From: Lewinellaceae bacterium
Lineage (GTDB): Bacteria; Bacteroidota; Bacteroidia; Chitinophagales; Saprospiraceae
Assembly (NCBI GenBank): GCA_016713985.1
Contig: JADJOD010000050.1
Coordinates: 71,182-135,181, forward strand
Reading direction: 5' to 3'
DNA: 64,000 nucleotides
Shown here one piece after another: positions 19,149 to 28,827 of the stretch (its first letter is position 1; every line of letters starts with the position of its first letter). The notes beneath the pieces were generated by a model, which was given only the letters and a program-made list of their open reading frames with translations, had not been told where the DNA came from and did not search any database. The position numbers and the translations under genes are program-made.

Positions 19149-19342
19149 CGTCATTGGGTCATTAGGTCATTTTCCGGGCAGAACGCAGTATGTTTGCCGC
19201 GCTTTTCTGTAAGATCAGCGGTCTTATACACTGCCGGGTTTGGGGTGGCAAAGGGGGGGATTTTATTAATTATCAATTTTAAAAACTGTGTTCACCAGTA
19301 CATTTCAATGTACAGCACCCATGACTTAATGACCCAATGACG
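19149..19342. repeat. Inverted repeat CGTCATTGGGTCATT between receptor and glyA
   Basis: CGTCATTGGGTCATT (19149-19163) recurs as its exact complement at 19328-19342, with partial further copies (TTAGGTCATT; CACCTAATGACG). The right copies lie directly before glyA and supply an in-frame ATG at 19354 that I do not take as the start. Confidence 0.7.
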
Positions 19343-19365
19343 ATAATCACCTAATGACGAATTAT

Positions 19366-20635
19366 ATGTCCGACATCATTTTTTCCCTGATACAAAAAGA
19401 ACTCGACCGCCAACGCCGCGGCGTGGAACTCATTGCTTCCGAGAACTTTACAAGCCAAGCCGTCATCAACGCCATGGGCTCCTGCCTGACCAACAAGTAC
19501 GCGGAAGGTTACCCCGGACGCCGGTATTACGGCGGTTGTGAAGTGGTGGACGAGGTGGAACAACTTGCCATCGACCGCGCCAAAACACTTTTTTAATGCC
19601 GAATGGGCCAATGTACAGCCGCATTCCGGCGCCCAGGCCAACGCAGCCGTGTTCCTCGCCTGCCTCCAGCCCGGCGACAAAATCCTCGGTTTCAACCTGG
19701 CGCACGGCGGCCACCTGTCGCACGGCTCGCCGGTCAATTATTCCGGCAAAGTGTACCAGCCCGCTTTTTACGGGGTGGAAGAAGAGACCGGGCGGATCGA
19801 CATGGATAAAGTAGCGGCTATCGCAGCGGTAGAAAAACCCAAACTCATCATCTGCGGCGCCTCCGCTTATGCCCGCGACTGGGATTATGTTCGTTTCCGG
19901 CAAATCGCCGATTCCGTGGGCGCCCTGCTGCTGGCCGACATCTCGCACCCGGCCGGACTGATCGCCGCCAAACTGCTGAACGACCCGATCCCGCATTGCC
20001 ATATCGTTACCAGCACCACGCATAAAACACTGCGCGGCCCACGCGGAGGTATAATTCTTATGGGTAAAGATTTTGACAACCCCTGGGGACGCACGACGAA
20101 AAAAGGTACACCCATCAAAATGTCGGCTGTGCTTGACAGCGGCGTTTTTCCGGGTATGCAGGGCGGACCGCTGGAACACGTGATCGCCGCCAAAGCGGTG
20201 GCTTTCGGCGAATCGCTGCAACCCGAATTCATAACTTATGGCAAACAGGTGATCAGCAATGCGCACGCCATGGCGCAGGAATTTGTGGCACGTGGTTACA
20301 ATATCATTTCCGGCGGCACCGATAACCACCTGATGCTCATTGACTTGCGTTCAAAAAATGTAACCGGAAAGCTGGCCGACAGCGCCCTTGGCGAAGCGGA
20401 CATCACCGTGAATAAAAACATGATCCCCTTCGATCCGCAACCTCCCATGACCACCTCCGGCATTCGTATCGGCGCAGCCGCCATCACCACGCGTGGTTTC
20501 CGGGAAGAGGATTGTGTCAAAGTAGTGGAGTGGATCGACGAGGTGTTGAGCCGCCCCGACGATAAACGCCACCACGCCCGTATCCGAAAAGCGGTGAATG
20601 CTTTTATGAAGAATTTCCCACTTTATTCAAAATAA
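19366..20635 (+). CDS. glyA: Serine hydroxymethyltransferase, one frameshift
   Basis: Cytoplasmic PLP enzyme that interconverts serine plus tetrahydrofolate with glycine plus methylene-THF, the main source of one-carbon units. Diagnostic motifs are RGVELIASENFTS, YPGRRYYGGCE, the PLP-lysine stretch TSTTHKTLRGPRGG and TTRGFREED. The frame breaks at a six-T run (19589-19594); five Ts give the expected DRAKTLFNAEWANVQPHSG. As glyA is normally required for growth, an assembly indel is the likely cause. ATG 19366 (MSDIIF) is preferred to 19354, whose four extra codons derive from a repeat. Confidence 0.93.
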
Positions 20636-20768
20636 GGTTAAAGGGTTTCAGGGTTTCAGAGGTTTAAGGGTTTCAAGGTTGGCGTTGTTTTAACCCTGAA
20701 ACCTTCGAAACCCTTAAACCTCTGAAACCCTGAAACCCTTTAACCTCTGAAACCTCTGAAACCCTCAC
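20636..20768. repeat. Degenerate GGTTTCAG/CTGAAACC hairpin array
   Basis: Runs of AGGGTTTCAGGG-like units are followed by their complements, giving a long imperfect hairpin between convergent glyA and an M28 peptidase gene. It overlaps the peptidase stop. Same family as 14883-14964. Confidence 0.75.
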
Positions 20769-22192
20769 AACCCGTACTTATCCAGCAGATACACCAGTGC
20801 TGCCATACTGGCGGCGCCGAGTTCGAGTTCGCGTTTGTTGACCTTGTCGAACGTGTCGGCGGCCGTGTGGTGCAGGTCGAAATAACGCTGTGAATCGGGA
20901 GAATATCCGCTGAGCAGCCCTTTCATACCCTTCAGGGGGCCGATATCGGCACCGGAGCCGCCCCGGCTGAGTTTCAGTCCGTAGGGTTCCAGCAGGGCTT
21001 GGTGCGCGGCTACTTTTTCAAAAAACTTTCCGATCACCGATTCTTCGCCGTCGAAAGAAAAACCGCGGGGTGTGAAGCCGCCGGCGTCGCTTTCGATGGC
21101 TGCGAGGTGGAATTCGTTTTTGCGCTGCGCTTCTTCGGCGTATTTGCGCCCCCCGCGCAGGCCGTTTTCCTCATTCATAAACAATACGCAGCGAATGGTG
21201 TGCCGGGGGCGGTAACCGGCCGTTTTCAAAATGCGCAGTACATCCATACTTTGTGTACAGCCGGCGCCGTCGTCGTGTGCGCCGTGGCCCACATCCCAAC
21301 TGTCCAAGTGCCCGCCGACAACGATCACCCGGCCGGGATATTCGGAGCCGCGTATTTCGCCAATGACGTTGAAGGAGGGGGCATCGGGCAACATCCGGCA
21401 ATTCATTTTCATAAATACGGTGGCTTTGCCCTCCGTTTTCAGCAATTTGCTCAGTTTTTCGGCCGCCAGGGTGCTGATAGCCGCGGCCGGAATCAGGGTG
21501 TAGGTGGAATCGTAACGAAGCGACCCGGTATGCGGATAATCGTCGATGGCTAATCCCATGGAGCGCACCAGCACCCCTACAGCGCCGTATTTGGCAGCCC
21601 GGGAAGGGCCGCTCACCCGTTGGTCCACAGCGCCGCCGTATGCTTCGAAGGTGCGTATTTTGGTGGGATCCATCGGCCGGTTGTAAAACACGATTTTGCC
21701 GCGGATGCCGCGTTCGTTGAGTTTATCCAATTCCTCCCAACTTTTCACTTCCACCACTTCGGCGCTGATTCCCTTCCCTTCGGTGGCTACCGAACCGCCC
21801 AGGGCCAGGGCTTTGAGATCAAAAGTTCCGGATTTGGGCGAGCCGGTCACACGCACCTGCTCCGCTTCGCCGCGTACCCAGTGCGGCACCATCACCGGTT
21901 GCAGCCACACGGAGTCGAGTCCCATCGTATCGAGCACGGATTTTGTCCATTGCACGGCTTTTTCGGCGGCGGCGCTTCCGCTGAGGCGGTGGCCGATGTT
22001 CAGGGAAAGGTGCTCCAGCCAGGGGTAACATTGCCCGTTGGTGAGCGATTTGTCGTAAATACTGCGCACAAATGCGGCATCCACGTCATTTTCGGGGCTT
22101 TGAGCCGCCAAAGGTGCATGAAGTGTAAAAAAGACAATAAGGGTACCGAGCAGTACGGGAGTGAATTGCGGGACAAGTCGGAAATTTTTCAT
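20765..22192 (-). CDS. M28-family zinc metallopeptidase with PA-like insert
   Basis: Exported aminopeptidase or carboxypeptidase of family M28. After the signal peptide (FFTLHAPLAA), a protease-associated-like insert lies around residues 140-260. The zinc-binding core then reads GGHLDSWDVGHGAHDDGAG, MNEENGLRGG (metal ligand Glu and general-base Glu) and, at the C terminus, LHHTAADTFDKVN, which supplies the last His ligand. All expected ligands are visible. It is divergent from the DPP-IV gene; together they suggest peptide use at the cell envelope. Confidence 0.88.
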   Translation of the reverse strand: MKNFRLVPQFTPVLLGTLIVFFTLHAPLAAQSPENDVDAAFVRSIYDKSLTNGQCYPWLEHLSLNIGHRLSGSAAAEKAVQWTKSVLDTMGLDSVWLQPVMVPHWVRGEAEQVRVTGSPKSGTFDLKALALGGSVATEGKGISAEVVEVKSWEELDKLNERGIRGKIVFYNRPMDPTKIRTFEAYGGAVDQRVSGPSRAAKYGAVGVLVRSMGLAIDDYPHTGSLRYDSTYTLIPAAAISTLAAEKLSKLLKTEGKATVFMKMNCRMLPDAPSFNVIGEIRGSEYPGRVIVVGGHLDSWDVGHGAHDDGAGCTQSMDVLRILKTAGYRPRHTIRCVLFMNEENGLRGGRKYAEEAQRKNEFHLAAIESDAGGFTPRGFSFDGEESVIGKFFEKVAAHQALLEPYGLKLSRGGSGADIGPLKGMKGLLSGYSPDSQRYFDLHHTAADTFDKVNKRELELGAASMAALVYLLDKYGL

Positions 22193-22375
22193 TTTTTAAA
22201 GCGAATAAAATTATGTTTCAAAAAGGAGGTTTGATTTCCCCGAACTTTAAGAATGGGATTAACAGTTTATAAATTCAGAAAACGATCATTTCGCCGGATT
22301 TTCTTTACCCGAAAACGTTTGCTGCTTTTCAAAAATTTCGAACAAAAATTTTTCTGAAAATTTTTCAATTTCTTC
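22193..22375. other. AT-rich spacer between divergent peptidase genes
   Basis: No coding sequence seen. It holds the upstream region of the M28 gene and lies before the small RNA promoter at 22376. Confidence 0.6.
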
Positions 22376-22407
22376 TTGTAGAATTTACACAAAGCATATT
22401 ACCTTTG
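22376..22407 (+). promoter_or_regulatory. Promoter of the candidate small RNA
   Basis: TACCTTTG at 22400-22407 fits TAnnTTTG. TTG at 22376-22378 lies 21 bases upstream as the -33 element, the spacing typical of Bacteroidota. Confidence 0.65.
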
Positions 22408-22412
22408 TCATC

Positions 22413-22497
22413 AAGAAAGTAATCGAACTTAAAAATAATTTGGTTTTATTTGGTTAGGGCTGAGGTAGTGCTGTGGTGGCACTGCCTCATTTTTTTT
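22413..22497 (+). ncRNA. Candidate small RNA (~85 nt)
   Basis: A good promoter is followed about 50 bases later by a textbook intrinsic terminator, with no open reading frame between. The predicted transcript starts near 22413 and contains an unstructured A/T-rich 5' part (AAGAAAGTAATCGAAC, AATAATTTGG) and one strong 3' hairpin ending in eight Ts. The next gene begins 142 bases after the terminator, so this could instead be a leader with an attenuator for the DPP-IV gene, but no leader peptide is evident. I do not match it to a known RNA family with confidence. Confidence 0.55.
22462..22497 (+). terminator. Intrinsic terminator of the small RNA
   Basis: GAGGTAGTGC (22462-22471) pairs with GCACTGCCTC (22479-22488), ten pairs with one G-U, over a seven-base loop, and is followed by A and eight Ts (22490-22497). 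Confidence 0.85.
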
Positions 22498-22639
22498 GTG
22501 TTCAAGGCAAAAGTATTGTTTCGCCGAACTTTTCCGGTTGTTTGCACTTCAGATTGTCCGGTCAGCCCCAAACCTCTTTTTTTGCAGGTAAATCCTCCGG
22601 TCTGCTCCGTACTTTTGCCGCTTCTCAATCGGCAAGTAC

Positions 22640-24802
22640 ATGAAAAAAAGTCTATTCCTGCTTTCTCTTTTCCTCGCCCCTTTCCTCCTGCTTTCCCAAA
22701 ACAAGCTCACGATGGCCGACGCCATTCTGAAGGGACGTACGGCTTTAGCGCCCGCCAACCTGAAACAACTGCAATGGATTCCCGGCACGGGGCAATTTAC
22801 ACACCTTGCCGGCAACAAAATCGTCCGGGTCAATGCCGCCGACCTGGCGGTGGATACGCTGGACCTGTTACCGGGTATCAACGAGGGCCTGAAAGCATTG
22901 AGTGCCAAGCCATTAGACGCCATTCCCGCTTTTACCTGGAAAGAATCGGGAAGTTTGTGGTTCAACACCGGCCAGGAAATGTATACCTATTCAACTTCCG
23001 ACGGTTTGAAACGTGTCAACTGGCTCCCCGAAGGCGCCGAAAACACGGATATTCACGACAAAACGTATAAAGTCGCGTACACAAAAGAGAATGGTCTTTG
23101 GGTCAATATCGGCGGAAAAGAACTCGGCGTGGCCAAAAGTGAAGAAGACGGCATCGTGTACGGCAAAAGTGTGCACCGCGACGAGTTCGGCATTTACAAA
23201 GGCACCTTCTGGAGCCCCTCGGGGCGTTACCTGGCGTTTTACCGCATGGACGAACGCGCCGTCACCCAATACCCGGTTTATGTGCTGGATTCGATGCCCG
23301 CGCAGGTGCGCAACATCCGCTACCCTTTTGCCGGCTCCAAAAGCCACCATGTGACGTTGGGGGTGTTCGACACCCAGAATGCAAAAACCATTTACCTGCA
23401 AACGGGCGAACCCGCCGAGCAATACCTCACCAATATCGCCTGGACGCCCGACGACAAATACATCTTGGTCGCCGTCGTCAACCGCGAACAGAACCACCTG
23501 TGGCTCAAGCAGTTCGACGCCGTCAGCGGGGCTTTTGTCAACACCCTGTTTGAAGAAACAAGCGACAAATGGGTGGAACCCGAACACCCCGCCGAATTTG
23601 TGCCCGGCAGCAACACGCAGTTCGTCTGGCAAAGCGAACGCGACGGTTTCAACCACCTGTATTTGTACGACTTGTCGGGAAAAATGACGCTCCAACTGAG
23701 CAAAGGCGCCATGCCGGTCACCATGTTTTACGGTTTTTCGGCCGACGGCCAAAACTGTTTTTACCAGGTGGCGGACGAAACGGGCCTGAACCGGTTTATT
23801 TTTTCCGGCAACCTTAAAACCGGCGTTATCTCCCGCCTGAGCGATGACGAAGGGATTCACAACGCCCTCGTCAACAACACCGGCGAATGGGCGCTGGATG
23901 TGTTCAGCAATGCAGCCACGCCGCGTTTTGTCTATACCTTTCCGGTGAACAATCCCGGCGACCGCCGCATCGTTTTTGGCGCAAAAAACCCGCTCGACGG
24001 CTACCAGATCGGCCTGACGCGGATGGTCACCCTGCCTTCACAGGGCGGCGCCATACTCAACGCGCGTATGATCATGCCCCCCGATTTTGATTCAAAAAAG
24101 AAATATCCCGCATTAGTGTACGTGTACAACGGTCCACACGTGCAGATGGTCACGAACTCCTGGCTCGGCGGCGGCGAATTGTGGATGCACCGCATGGCGC
24201 AGGAAGGATACGTCGTATTTGCGCTCGACGGCCGGGGCTCGGCCAACCGTGGATTTGCCTTTGAAAGCGCCATACACCGCCACCTCGGCGATGCTGAAAT
24301 AGAGGACCAACTGACCGGCCTGAGTTATCTGAAGGCGCAAAATTTTATCGACCCCAAGCGGGTCGGGGTTTTTGGCTGGAGTTACGGCGGGTTTATGACC
24401 ACCTCGCTGATGACCCGTCCGGAAGCCAAAGACGCCTTCCGCTGCGGCGTGGCCGGCGGCCCGGTGATCGACTGGCGCATGTACGAGATCATGTACACCG
24501 AGCGCTACATGGATTCGCCGCAGGAAAACCCGGAGGGTTATGACAAAAGCAGCCTGTTCAAATACATCAACAACCTCGAAGGCCGCCTGCTGATGATTCA
24601 CGGTTCTTCGGACGACGTGGTGCTGTGGCAACATTCCCTGCGTTATATCCGCGAATGTGTGAGCAAAGGAAAACAAATCGACTATTTTGCCTATCCCGAA
24701 CACCTGCACAACGTGCGGGGCAAAGACCGGGTGCATCTTTTTGAAAAGATCGAGCGGTTTTTCAACGAAAACCTGCGCGACGTGAAGGAGGACAGGCCGT
24801 GA
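22640..24802 (+). CDS. Dipeptidyl peptidase IV (S9B)
   Basis: Exported serine peptidase that removes Xaa-Pro dipeptides from peptide N termini. After the signal peptide (MKKSLFLLSLFLAPFLLLS), the eight-bladed propeller (about 60-460) contains the substrate-binding double-Glu region. The alpha/beta hydrolase domain has the nucleophile in FGWSYGGF (Ser581), the Asp in HGSSDDVVL (about 659) and the His in YPEHLHNVRG (about 690). The 720-residue length is normal. It is convergent with the GH32 gene, with only 20 bases between stops. With the M28 enzyme it fits a peptide-scavenging role. Confidence 0.92.
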   Translation: MKKSLFLLSLFLAPFLLLSQNKLTMADAILKGRTALAPANLKQLQWIPGTGQFTHLAGNKIVRVNAADLAVDTLDLLPGINEGLKALSAKPLDAIPAFTWKESGSLWFNTGQEMYTYSTSDGLKRVNWLPEGAENTDIHDKTYKVAYTKENGLWVNIGGKELGVAKSEEDGIVYGKSVHRDEFGIYKGTFWSPSGRYLAFYRMDERAVTQYPVYVLDSMPAQVRNIRYPFAGSKSHHVTLGVFDTQNAKTIYLQTGEPAEQYLTNIAWTPDDKYILVAVVNREQNHLWLKQFDAVSGAFVNTLFEETSDKWVEPEHPAEFVPGSNTQFVWQSERDGFNHLYLYDLSGKMTLQLSKGAMPVTMFYGFSADGQNCFYQVADETGLNRFIFSGNLKTGVISRLSDDEGIHNALVNNTGEWALDVFSNAATPRFVYTFPVNNPGDRRIVFGAKNPLDGYQIGLTRMVTLPSQGGAILNARMIMPPDFDSKKKYPALVYVYNGPHVQMVTNSWLGGGELWMHRMAQEGYVVFALDGRGSANRGFAFESAIHRHLGDAEIEDQLTGLSYLKAQNFIDPKRVGVFGWSYGGFMTTSLMTRPEAKDAFRCGVAGGPVIDWRMYEIMYTERYMDSPQENPEGYDKSSLFKYINNLEGRLLMIHGSSDDVVLWQHSLRYIRECVSKGKQIDYFAYPEHLHNVRGKDRVHLFEKIERFFNENLRDVKEDRP

Positions 24803-24822
24803 TAAGGAAGCCTCTCTCCCCT

Positions 24823-26412
24823 TCACCACGCCTTTTTCAACTCCCACGCCTTCCCGGAGGCCACCCGGACGCCCTTGCCGTACACCCGCAGGCCCGTAAA
24901 ATCTTCCGTCGGAAAAAATATATCCGTCATGACGCGGGCGCCGTTGTCGGCAAACATTTCGACCGAAGCCGCGTCGATCAGCAAGTGCAGGTGCAGGCGC
25001 TGATTGGACGTGACGTACGGCGCCACATCCCGGCTCAAAAATTTGGGTGAAAAACCGCCCGGACCACTTTGTGTACGATCCACGAACAACTGCTGCTTCG
25101 CAGGATCATAACCCAGCGCAACTTTTTCTCCTTTGCCGTTGTACAATTCGACGCCGAATTCGGCGACCGGGTCCGCAGCGTTCCATTCGAATTCCAGTAC
25201 AAGTTCTTTTGTTACAGACCTGAAACCGGTAACCGTACTCAAATCGAGGCCGTCGTCGATGGCCGCCGCCGGGATGGTCACGCCGCGTTCACGCAGGTTT
25301 TGCAGTTCACGCACGGGTTCTGAAAAAAGGCGAAATCCTTCATTTGTATTTTTCAATTGCAGGCTCCGCGGCAGCGTCATGGCGCTGCGCCAGGTGGCGG
25401 TAGGCACCACCTGCGCATAATCCCAGTTGCTCATCCAGCCCAGAAACAGGCGCCGGCCGTCGGAAGCGGGCACGTCCGACCAGGTGACGCCGGCGTAGTT
25501 GTCGCGGCCATAGTCGAGCCACACGGCTTTTTCACCACTGACCGCCTGGGAAAAACCGGGATCGGGTACAAAATTTTTCCCGTCGAATTGGCCCACAAAA
25601 TATTGCGTTCCCGAGCCCCCGTTCGGCGCGCCGGGGTTGATGCTGAGCAGCAGTACCCATCGGGTTTCGCCGGTTCCGTCCACACGAACGGGAAACAGGT
25701 CGGGGCATTCCCAGACGCCGCCGTGCGAGCCCCATTCCCGGCCGAAATCGCTCAGGTGGGTCCAGTGTTTCAGGTCGGGAGAGCCCCAGAGTTTGACGTG
25801 GTTTCCGGCGGCAAACACCATAACCCATTGTTTCGATTCCTTGTCCCACATCACTTTGGGGTCGCGGAAATCGTGTATACCCGGGTTGGGAATTACCGGA
25901 TTTCCGGCGTATTTGGTCCAGGTACGGCCCTTGTCGGTGCTGTACGCAATACTTTGATACTGAAAATCATGGCGGCCCGCTTTTTCTCCGGCCATCAGGT
26001 GTTGGGTGTAAATCGCCACCAGCGGCGGGCGGCCGTCTTTGCCAAAACCGGAGGTGTTATTCCAGTCCACCACGGCACTGCCCGAAAAGATCATGCCCAG
26101 TTGGTCAGGGTACAGGGCTACCGGCAGGTGTTGCCATTGCACGAGGTTGCGGCTCACCGCATGGCCCCAGTGCATGGGGCCCCACACGGTACTGTCGGGG
26201 TAATACTGGTAAAACAAGTGGTATTCCCCTTCGTAATAAACCAAGCCGTTGGGGTCGTTCATCCACTTTTCGGCGGGTGAAAAATGGAATTGCGAGCGAT
26301 GTTTTTCGATATAAGCGCCGCCCCCGGGGCCGCTGTTTTTCAAGGTGTTACAGGCAACGAGGCTGCACAACACAATGCCGGCATATGGAATATAATTGAT
26401 GTTGAATGACAT
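24823..26412 (-). CDS. GH32 fructan hydrolase lipoprotein
   Basis: Surface or periplasmic glycoside hydrolase of family 32 (levanase, inulinase or invertase type) that releases fructose. It is a lipoprotein (IVLCSLVAC). The five-bladed propeller carries all three acidic residues: nucleophile Asp in KWMNDPNG (residue 53), transition-state Asp in FRDPK (184) and acid/base Glu in GVWECPDLF (235). A C-terminal beta-sandwich (from about 390) includes DRTQSGPG and AASVEMFADNG. It is the third gene of a minus-strand run, MFS porter, kinase, GH32, under the hybrid sensor encoded upstream. Endo or exo action cannot be told. Confidence 0.92.
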   Translation of the reverse strand: MSFNINYIPYAGIVLCSLVACNTLKNSGPGGGAYIEKHRSQFHFSPAEKWMNDPNGLVYYEGEYHLFYQYYPDSTVWGPMHWGHAVSRNLVQWQHLPVALYPDQLGMIFSGSAVVDWNNTSGFGKDGRPPLVAIYTQHLMAGEKAGRHDFQYQSIAYSTDKGRTWTKYAGNPVIPNPGIHDFRDPKVMWDKESKQWVMVFAAGNHVKLWGSPDLKHWTHLSDFGREWGSHGGVWECPDLFPVRVDGTGETRWVLLLSINPGAPNGGSGTQYFVGQFDGKNFVPDPGFSQAVSGEKAVWLDYGRDNYAGVTWSDVPASDGRRLFLGWMSNWDYAQVVPTATWRSAMTLPRSLQLKNTNEGFRLFSEPVRELQNLRERGVTIPAAAIDDGLDLSTVTGFRSVTKELVLEFEWNAADPVAEFGVELYNGKGEKVALGYDPAKQQLFVDRTQSGPGGFSPKFLSRDVAPYVTSNQRLHLHLLIDAASVEMFADNGARVMTDIFFPTEDFTGLRVYGKGVRVASGKAWELKKAW

Positions 26413-26430
26413 AGGCTCACATTGTTTTAA

Positions 26431-26504
26431 GTAGGGCGGACTTCCAAGTCCGCCAATGTAGGGCGGACTTCCAAGAGGGGCGGACTTGGAAGTCCGCCCT
26501 ACAT
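26431..26504. repeat. GGCGGACTTCCAAGTCCGCC palindromes
   Basis: One full palindrome, a half unit and one reverse-oriented full unit (GGCGGACTTGGAAGTCCGCC) lie between GH32 and the kinase gene. The kinase stop codon (26499-26501) is inside the array. Same family as 8938 and 36599. Confidence 0.85.
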
Positions 26505-27356
26505 TTTATGCTCCGGCGTGCCGCCTTTTTGCGTTGCGACGAAGGCGCCCAGTTGGCCGGCGAATTCCAGGCAGGTTCCGGGAGCGGCATTTTTTAGTTT
26601 TTGACTTAAAAAACCGGCCAGAAAAGCGTCGCCGCTGCCGATGGTATCCTGTACGATCACCCGTTCGCCGGGTGTTTCAATGTACCCGTTTTTGTCAAAA
26701 AAAGCCGCGCCGTGTTCGCCGCGGGTCACGATGAGCCCGTCCAGGTCGAATCGCACGAACAGGGCCGCCATTCTTTGGGCCGCATCACCCGGAAGGTACA
26801 GCCAGTCGGCGATGATGTTCAGTTCGTCGTCGTTCATTTTGACCAGGTTGGCGGTCAAAAGCAATTCGCGGATCAGTTTTTCGGAGAAAAAGGGCTGGCG
26901 GAGATTGACGTCAAATACCCGGTATTTTGCTTGTGCAATGTATTGATGCAGCGCGTGGTCGCTCGCAGAATTGCGGCAAACGAGGCTGCCGTATACCAGC
27001 ATTTCTGCCTTGCGGATCGCCGATTCGGCCGCGGGTTCGGGGGTGATGTGGTCCCAGGCCGAGGGTTGTACGATCTCGTACGAGGGATGGCCACCCGCGT
27101 CGAGGGTCACTTTTACGGTGCCGGTCGGGTATTCCGGGTCGGTTTGGATCAGGTCGGTCGGTATCCGTTTTGCCCGCAAAAAATCGAGCAATTCGACGCC
27201 CAACTCGTCTGCACCCACCCGGCTGACCATGCCGGCAGGTACGCCGAGTTGATTGAGGTGAAACGCTACGTTCATGGGTGCGCCGCCGGCCACCGGGCCG
27301 GAGGGCAGCAGATCCCATAGAACTTCGCCGAAACAGATGACTTGTGGTGAGGGCAC
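26499..27356 (-). CDS. PfkB-family fructokinase
   Basis: Cytoplasmic sugar kinase of the PfkB/ribokinase family, most likely a fructokinase given its operon. It carries the N-terminal GG motif (PVAGGAPMNVAFHLNQLG) and the C-terminal ATP-binding and catalytic motif DTIGSGDAFLAGFL with the base Asp. The 285-residue length fits fructokinases. It sits between the MFS sugar porter (upstream) and GH32 (downstream) on the same strand, so fructose freed outside, imported by the porter, would be phosphorylated here. The stop codon falls in a palindromic repeat. Confidence 0.88.
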   Translation of the reverse strand: MPSPQVICFGEVLWDLLPSGPVAGGAPMNVAFHLNQLGVPAGMVSRVGADELGVELLDFLRAKRIPTDLIQTDPEYPTGTVKVTLDAGGHPSYEIVQPSAWDHITPEPAAESAIRKAEMLVYGSLVCRNSASDHALHQYIAQAKYRVFDVNLRQPFFSEKLIRELLLTANLVKMNDDELNIIADWLYLPGDAAQRMAALFVRFDLDGLIVTRGEHGAAFFDKNGYIETPGERVIVQDTIGSGDAFLAGFLSQKLKNAAPGTCLEFAGQLGAFVATQKGGTPEHKM

Positions 27357-27433
27357 GGCTTTTTCAATGATGAATGATGAGATGATGAATGATGAATGAT
27401 GAATTGAAATCTTCGGAGAAGGTATACTTATTA

Positions 27434-28753
27434 TTATTTAATTAATTGTTTTTCAATATCTTCCAAAGAAACACCTTTGGTTTCAGGCATCATTTTCCAG
27501 ACAAAAATCAGTTGGAAAACCATCATAAATGCGAAAAAGGCAAAAATAGCTCCGCCGCCAAACCGGCCGTTAAAATAAGGAAAAAGTCCGGCGATAAGCG
27601 CAGCAAAAACCCAGTGGGTGCTGCTGCCGAGTGAGTTGCCGTAGGCGCGGACGCTGTTGGGGAAAATTTCCGAAATAAATACCCAGATCACGGCGCCTTG
27701 TCCGATGGCGTGGGATGCGATGAAGACAAAAAGCAGCAGGGGCACAAACAGACCGGAGGCGCCGTTAAAAAAAGCAAAAGCCACGCAGGAAAGTGATACG
27801 ATGTAGCCGATGCTGCCCACATACATCAAAAAACGCCGGCCGTAGCGGTCGATCAGCGCCAGACCGAACATGGTGAACAGGAGATTGACGACGCCGATAC
27901 CCGTCGTGGAAAGCAGGGCTGCACTTTCGCCCAGTCCGGTCTCCTTCAAAATACGCGGTGCATAATAGATTACCGCGTTGATGCCGGAAAGCTGGTTGAA
28001 GAAGGCGAATAAAAATGCCAGTATAATGGGGAAGTTGAATTTGCCGGACAAAAAATGTCCCAGACCCGAGGCTTTGTCGCCCGACGGCGCCTGAATGGCC
28101 GCTATGGATTCTTCCACGGTGGCGGGGTTGATTTCGGCGAGAATTTTTCGCGCGTCCGCAACCCGGTTTTTGTGCGAGATAAGCCAGCGCGGACTTTCCG
28201 GAACAAAAGTCACCAGCAGTACATATACCACCGAGGGTATCGCCATCACACCCAGCATCCAGCGCCAGGAACTTTCAGCGCCCATACCGATCAGCCAGTT
28301 GGACAGGTAGGCGATCAGGATACCCAGCACGATATTGAACTGAAACATGGCGGTGAGCCGTCCACGCCGTTCTGCCGGCGCAATTTCAGAAATGTACATA
28401 GGCGCCACTACCGACGATGCCCCAACGCCCAGTCCACCCAAAAAACGGAAAAACATCAACGCGTTCACATCCGGCGCAAGCGCCGAACCGAGTGAACAAA
28501 TCAGGTACAATACGCCGATCCAGAACAAGGTAGGTTTGCGCCCCCAGCGCTCGGCGGGGATGCCGCCGAAAATGGCGCCGGCAATGGTGCCGTATAAACC
28601 CATTGCCACCATCTGGCCGACCATAAAGTCGCTGAGGCTCCATTGTATCTGAATGGCTTGTTCGCCGCCGGAAATAACCGCCGTGTCAAAACCGAATAAA
28701 AAACCGCCGAGTGCAACGGTGACTGACCAAAATAAAAGTTTCGAATGATTCAT
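27434..28753 (-). CDS. MFS sugar porter
   Basis: Inner-membrane sugar:proton symporter of the major facilitator superfamily, sugar-porter branch. Twelve helices and the family signatures are present: GGFLFGFDTAVISG in helix 1, ERWGRKPTL after helix 2, RFLGGLGVGASSVVAPMYISEIAP (signature split across helices 3-5), PESPRWL in the central loop, and PETKGVSLEDIE near the C terminus. ATG 28753 (MNHSKLLFW) is preferred to 28774. As first gene of the fructan operon it is the likely fructose importer; its upstream gap holds a repeated candidate operator. Confidence 0.92.
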   Translation of the reverse strand: MNHSKLLFWSVTVALGGFLFGFDTAVISGGEQAIQIQWSLSDFMVGQMVAMGLYGTIAGAIFGGIPAERWGRKPTLFWIGVLYLICSLGSALAPDVNALMFFRFLGGLGVGASSVVAPMYISEIAPAERRGRLTAMFQFNIVLGILIAYLSNWLIGMGAESSWRWMLGVMAIPSVVYVLLVTFVPESPRWLISHKNRVADARKILAEINPATVEESIAAIQAPSGDKASGLGHFLSGKFNFPIILAFLFAFFNQLSGINAVIYYAPRILKETGLGESAALLSTTGIGVVNLLFTMFGLALIDRYGRRFLMYVGSIGYIVSLSCVAFAFFNGASGLFVPLLLFVFIASHAIGQGAVIWVFISEIFPNSVRAYGNSLGSSTHWVFAALIAGLFPYFNGRFGGGAIFAFFAFMMVFQLIFVWKMMPETKGVSLEDIEKQLIK

Positions 28754-28827
28754 GCCGGGAATAATTTTCAACAAAGAAAAGTCCGGCAGGCAGGTCGGGG
28801 ATTTCAGAATCCGGAGAAAAATGTTTA

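Noticed and set aside
19366..20635. Programmed ribosomal frameshift in glyA
   Set aside because: Simple T-run length error explains it. There is no slippery heptamer with a downstream structure that I can see, and seven similar breaks occur in other genes.
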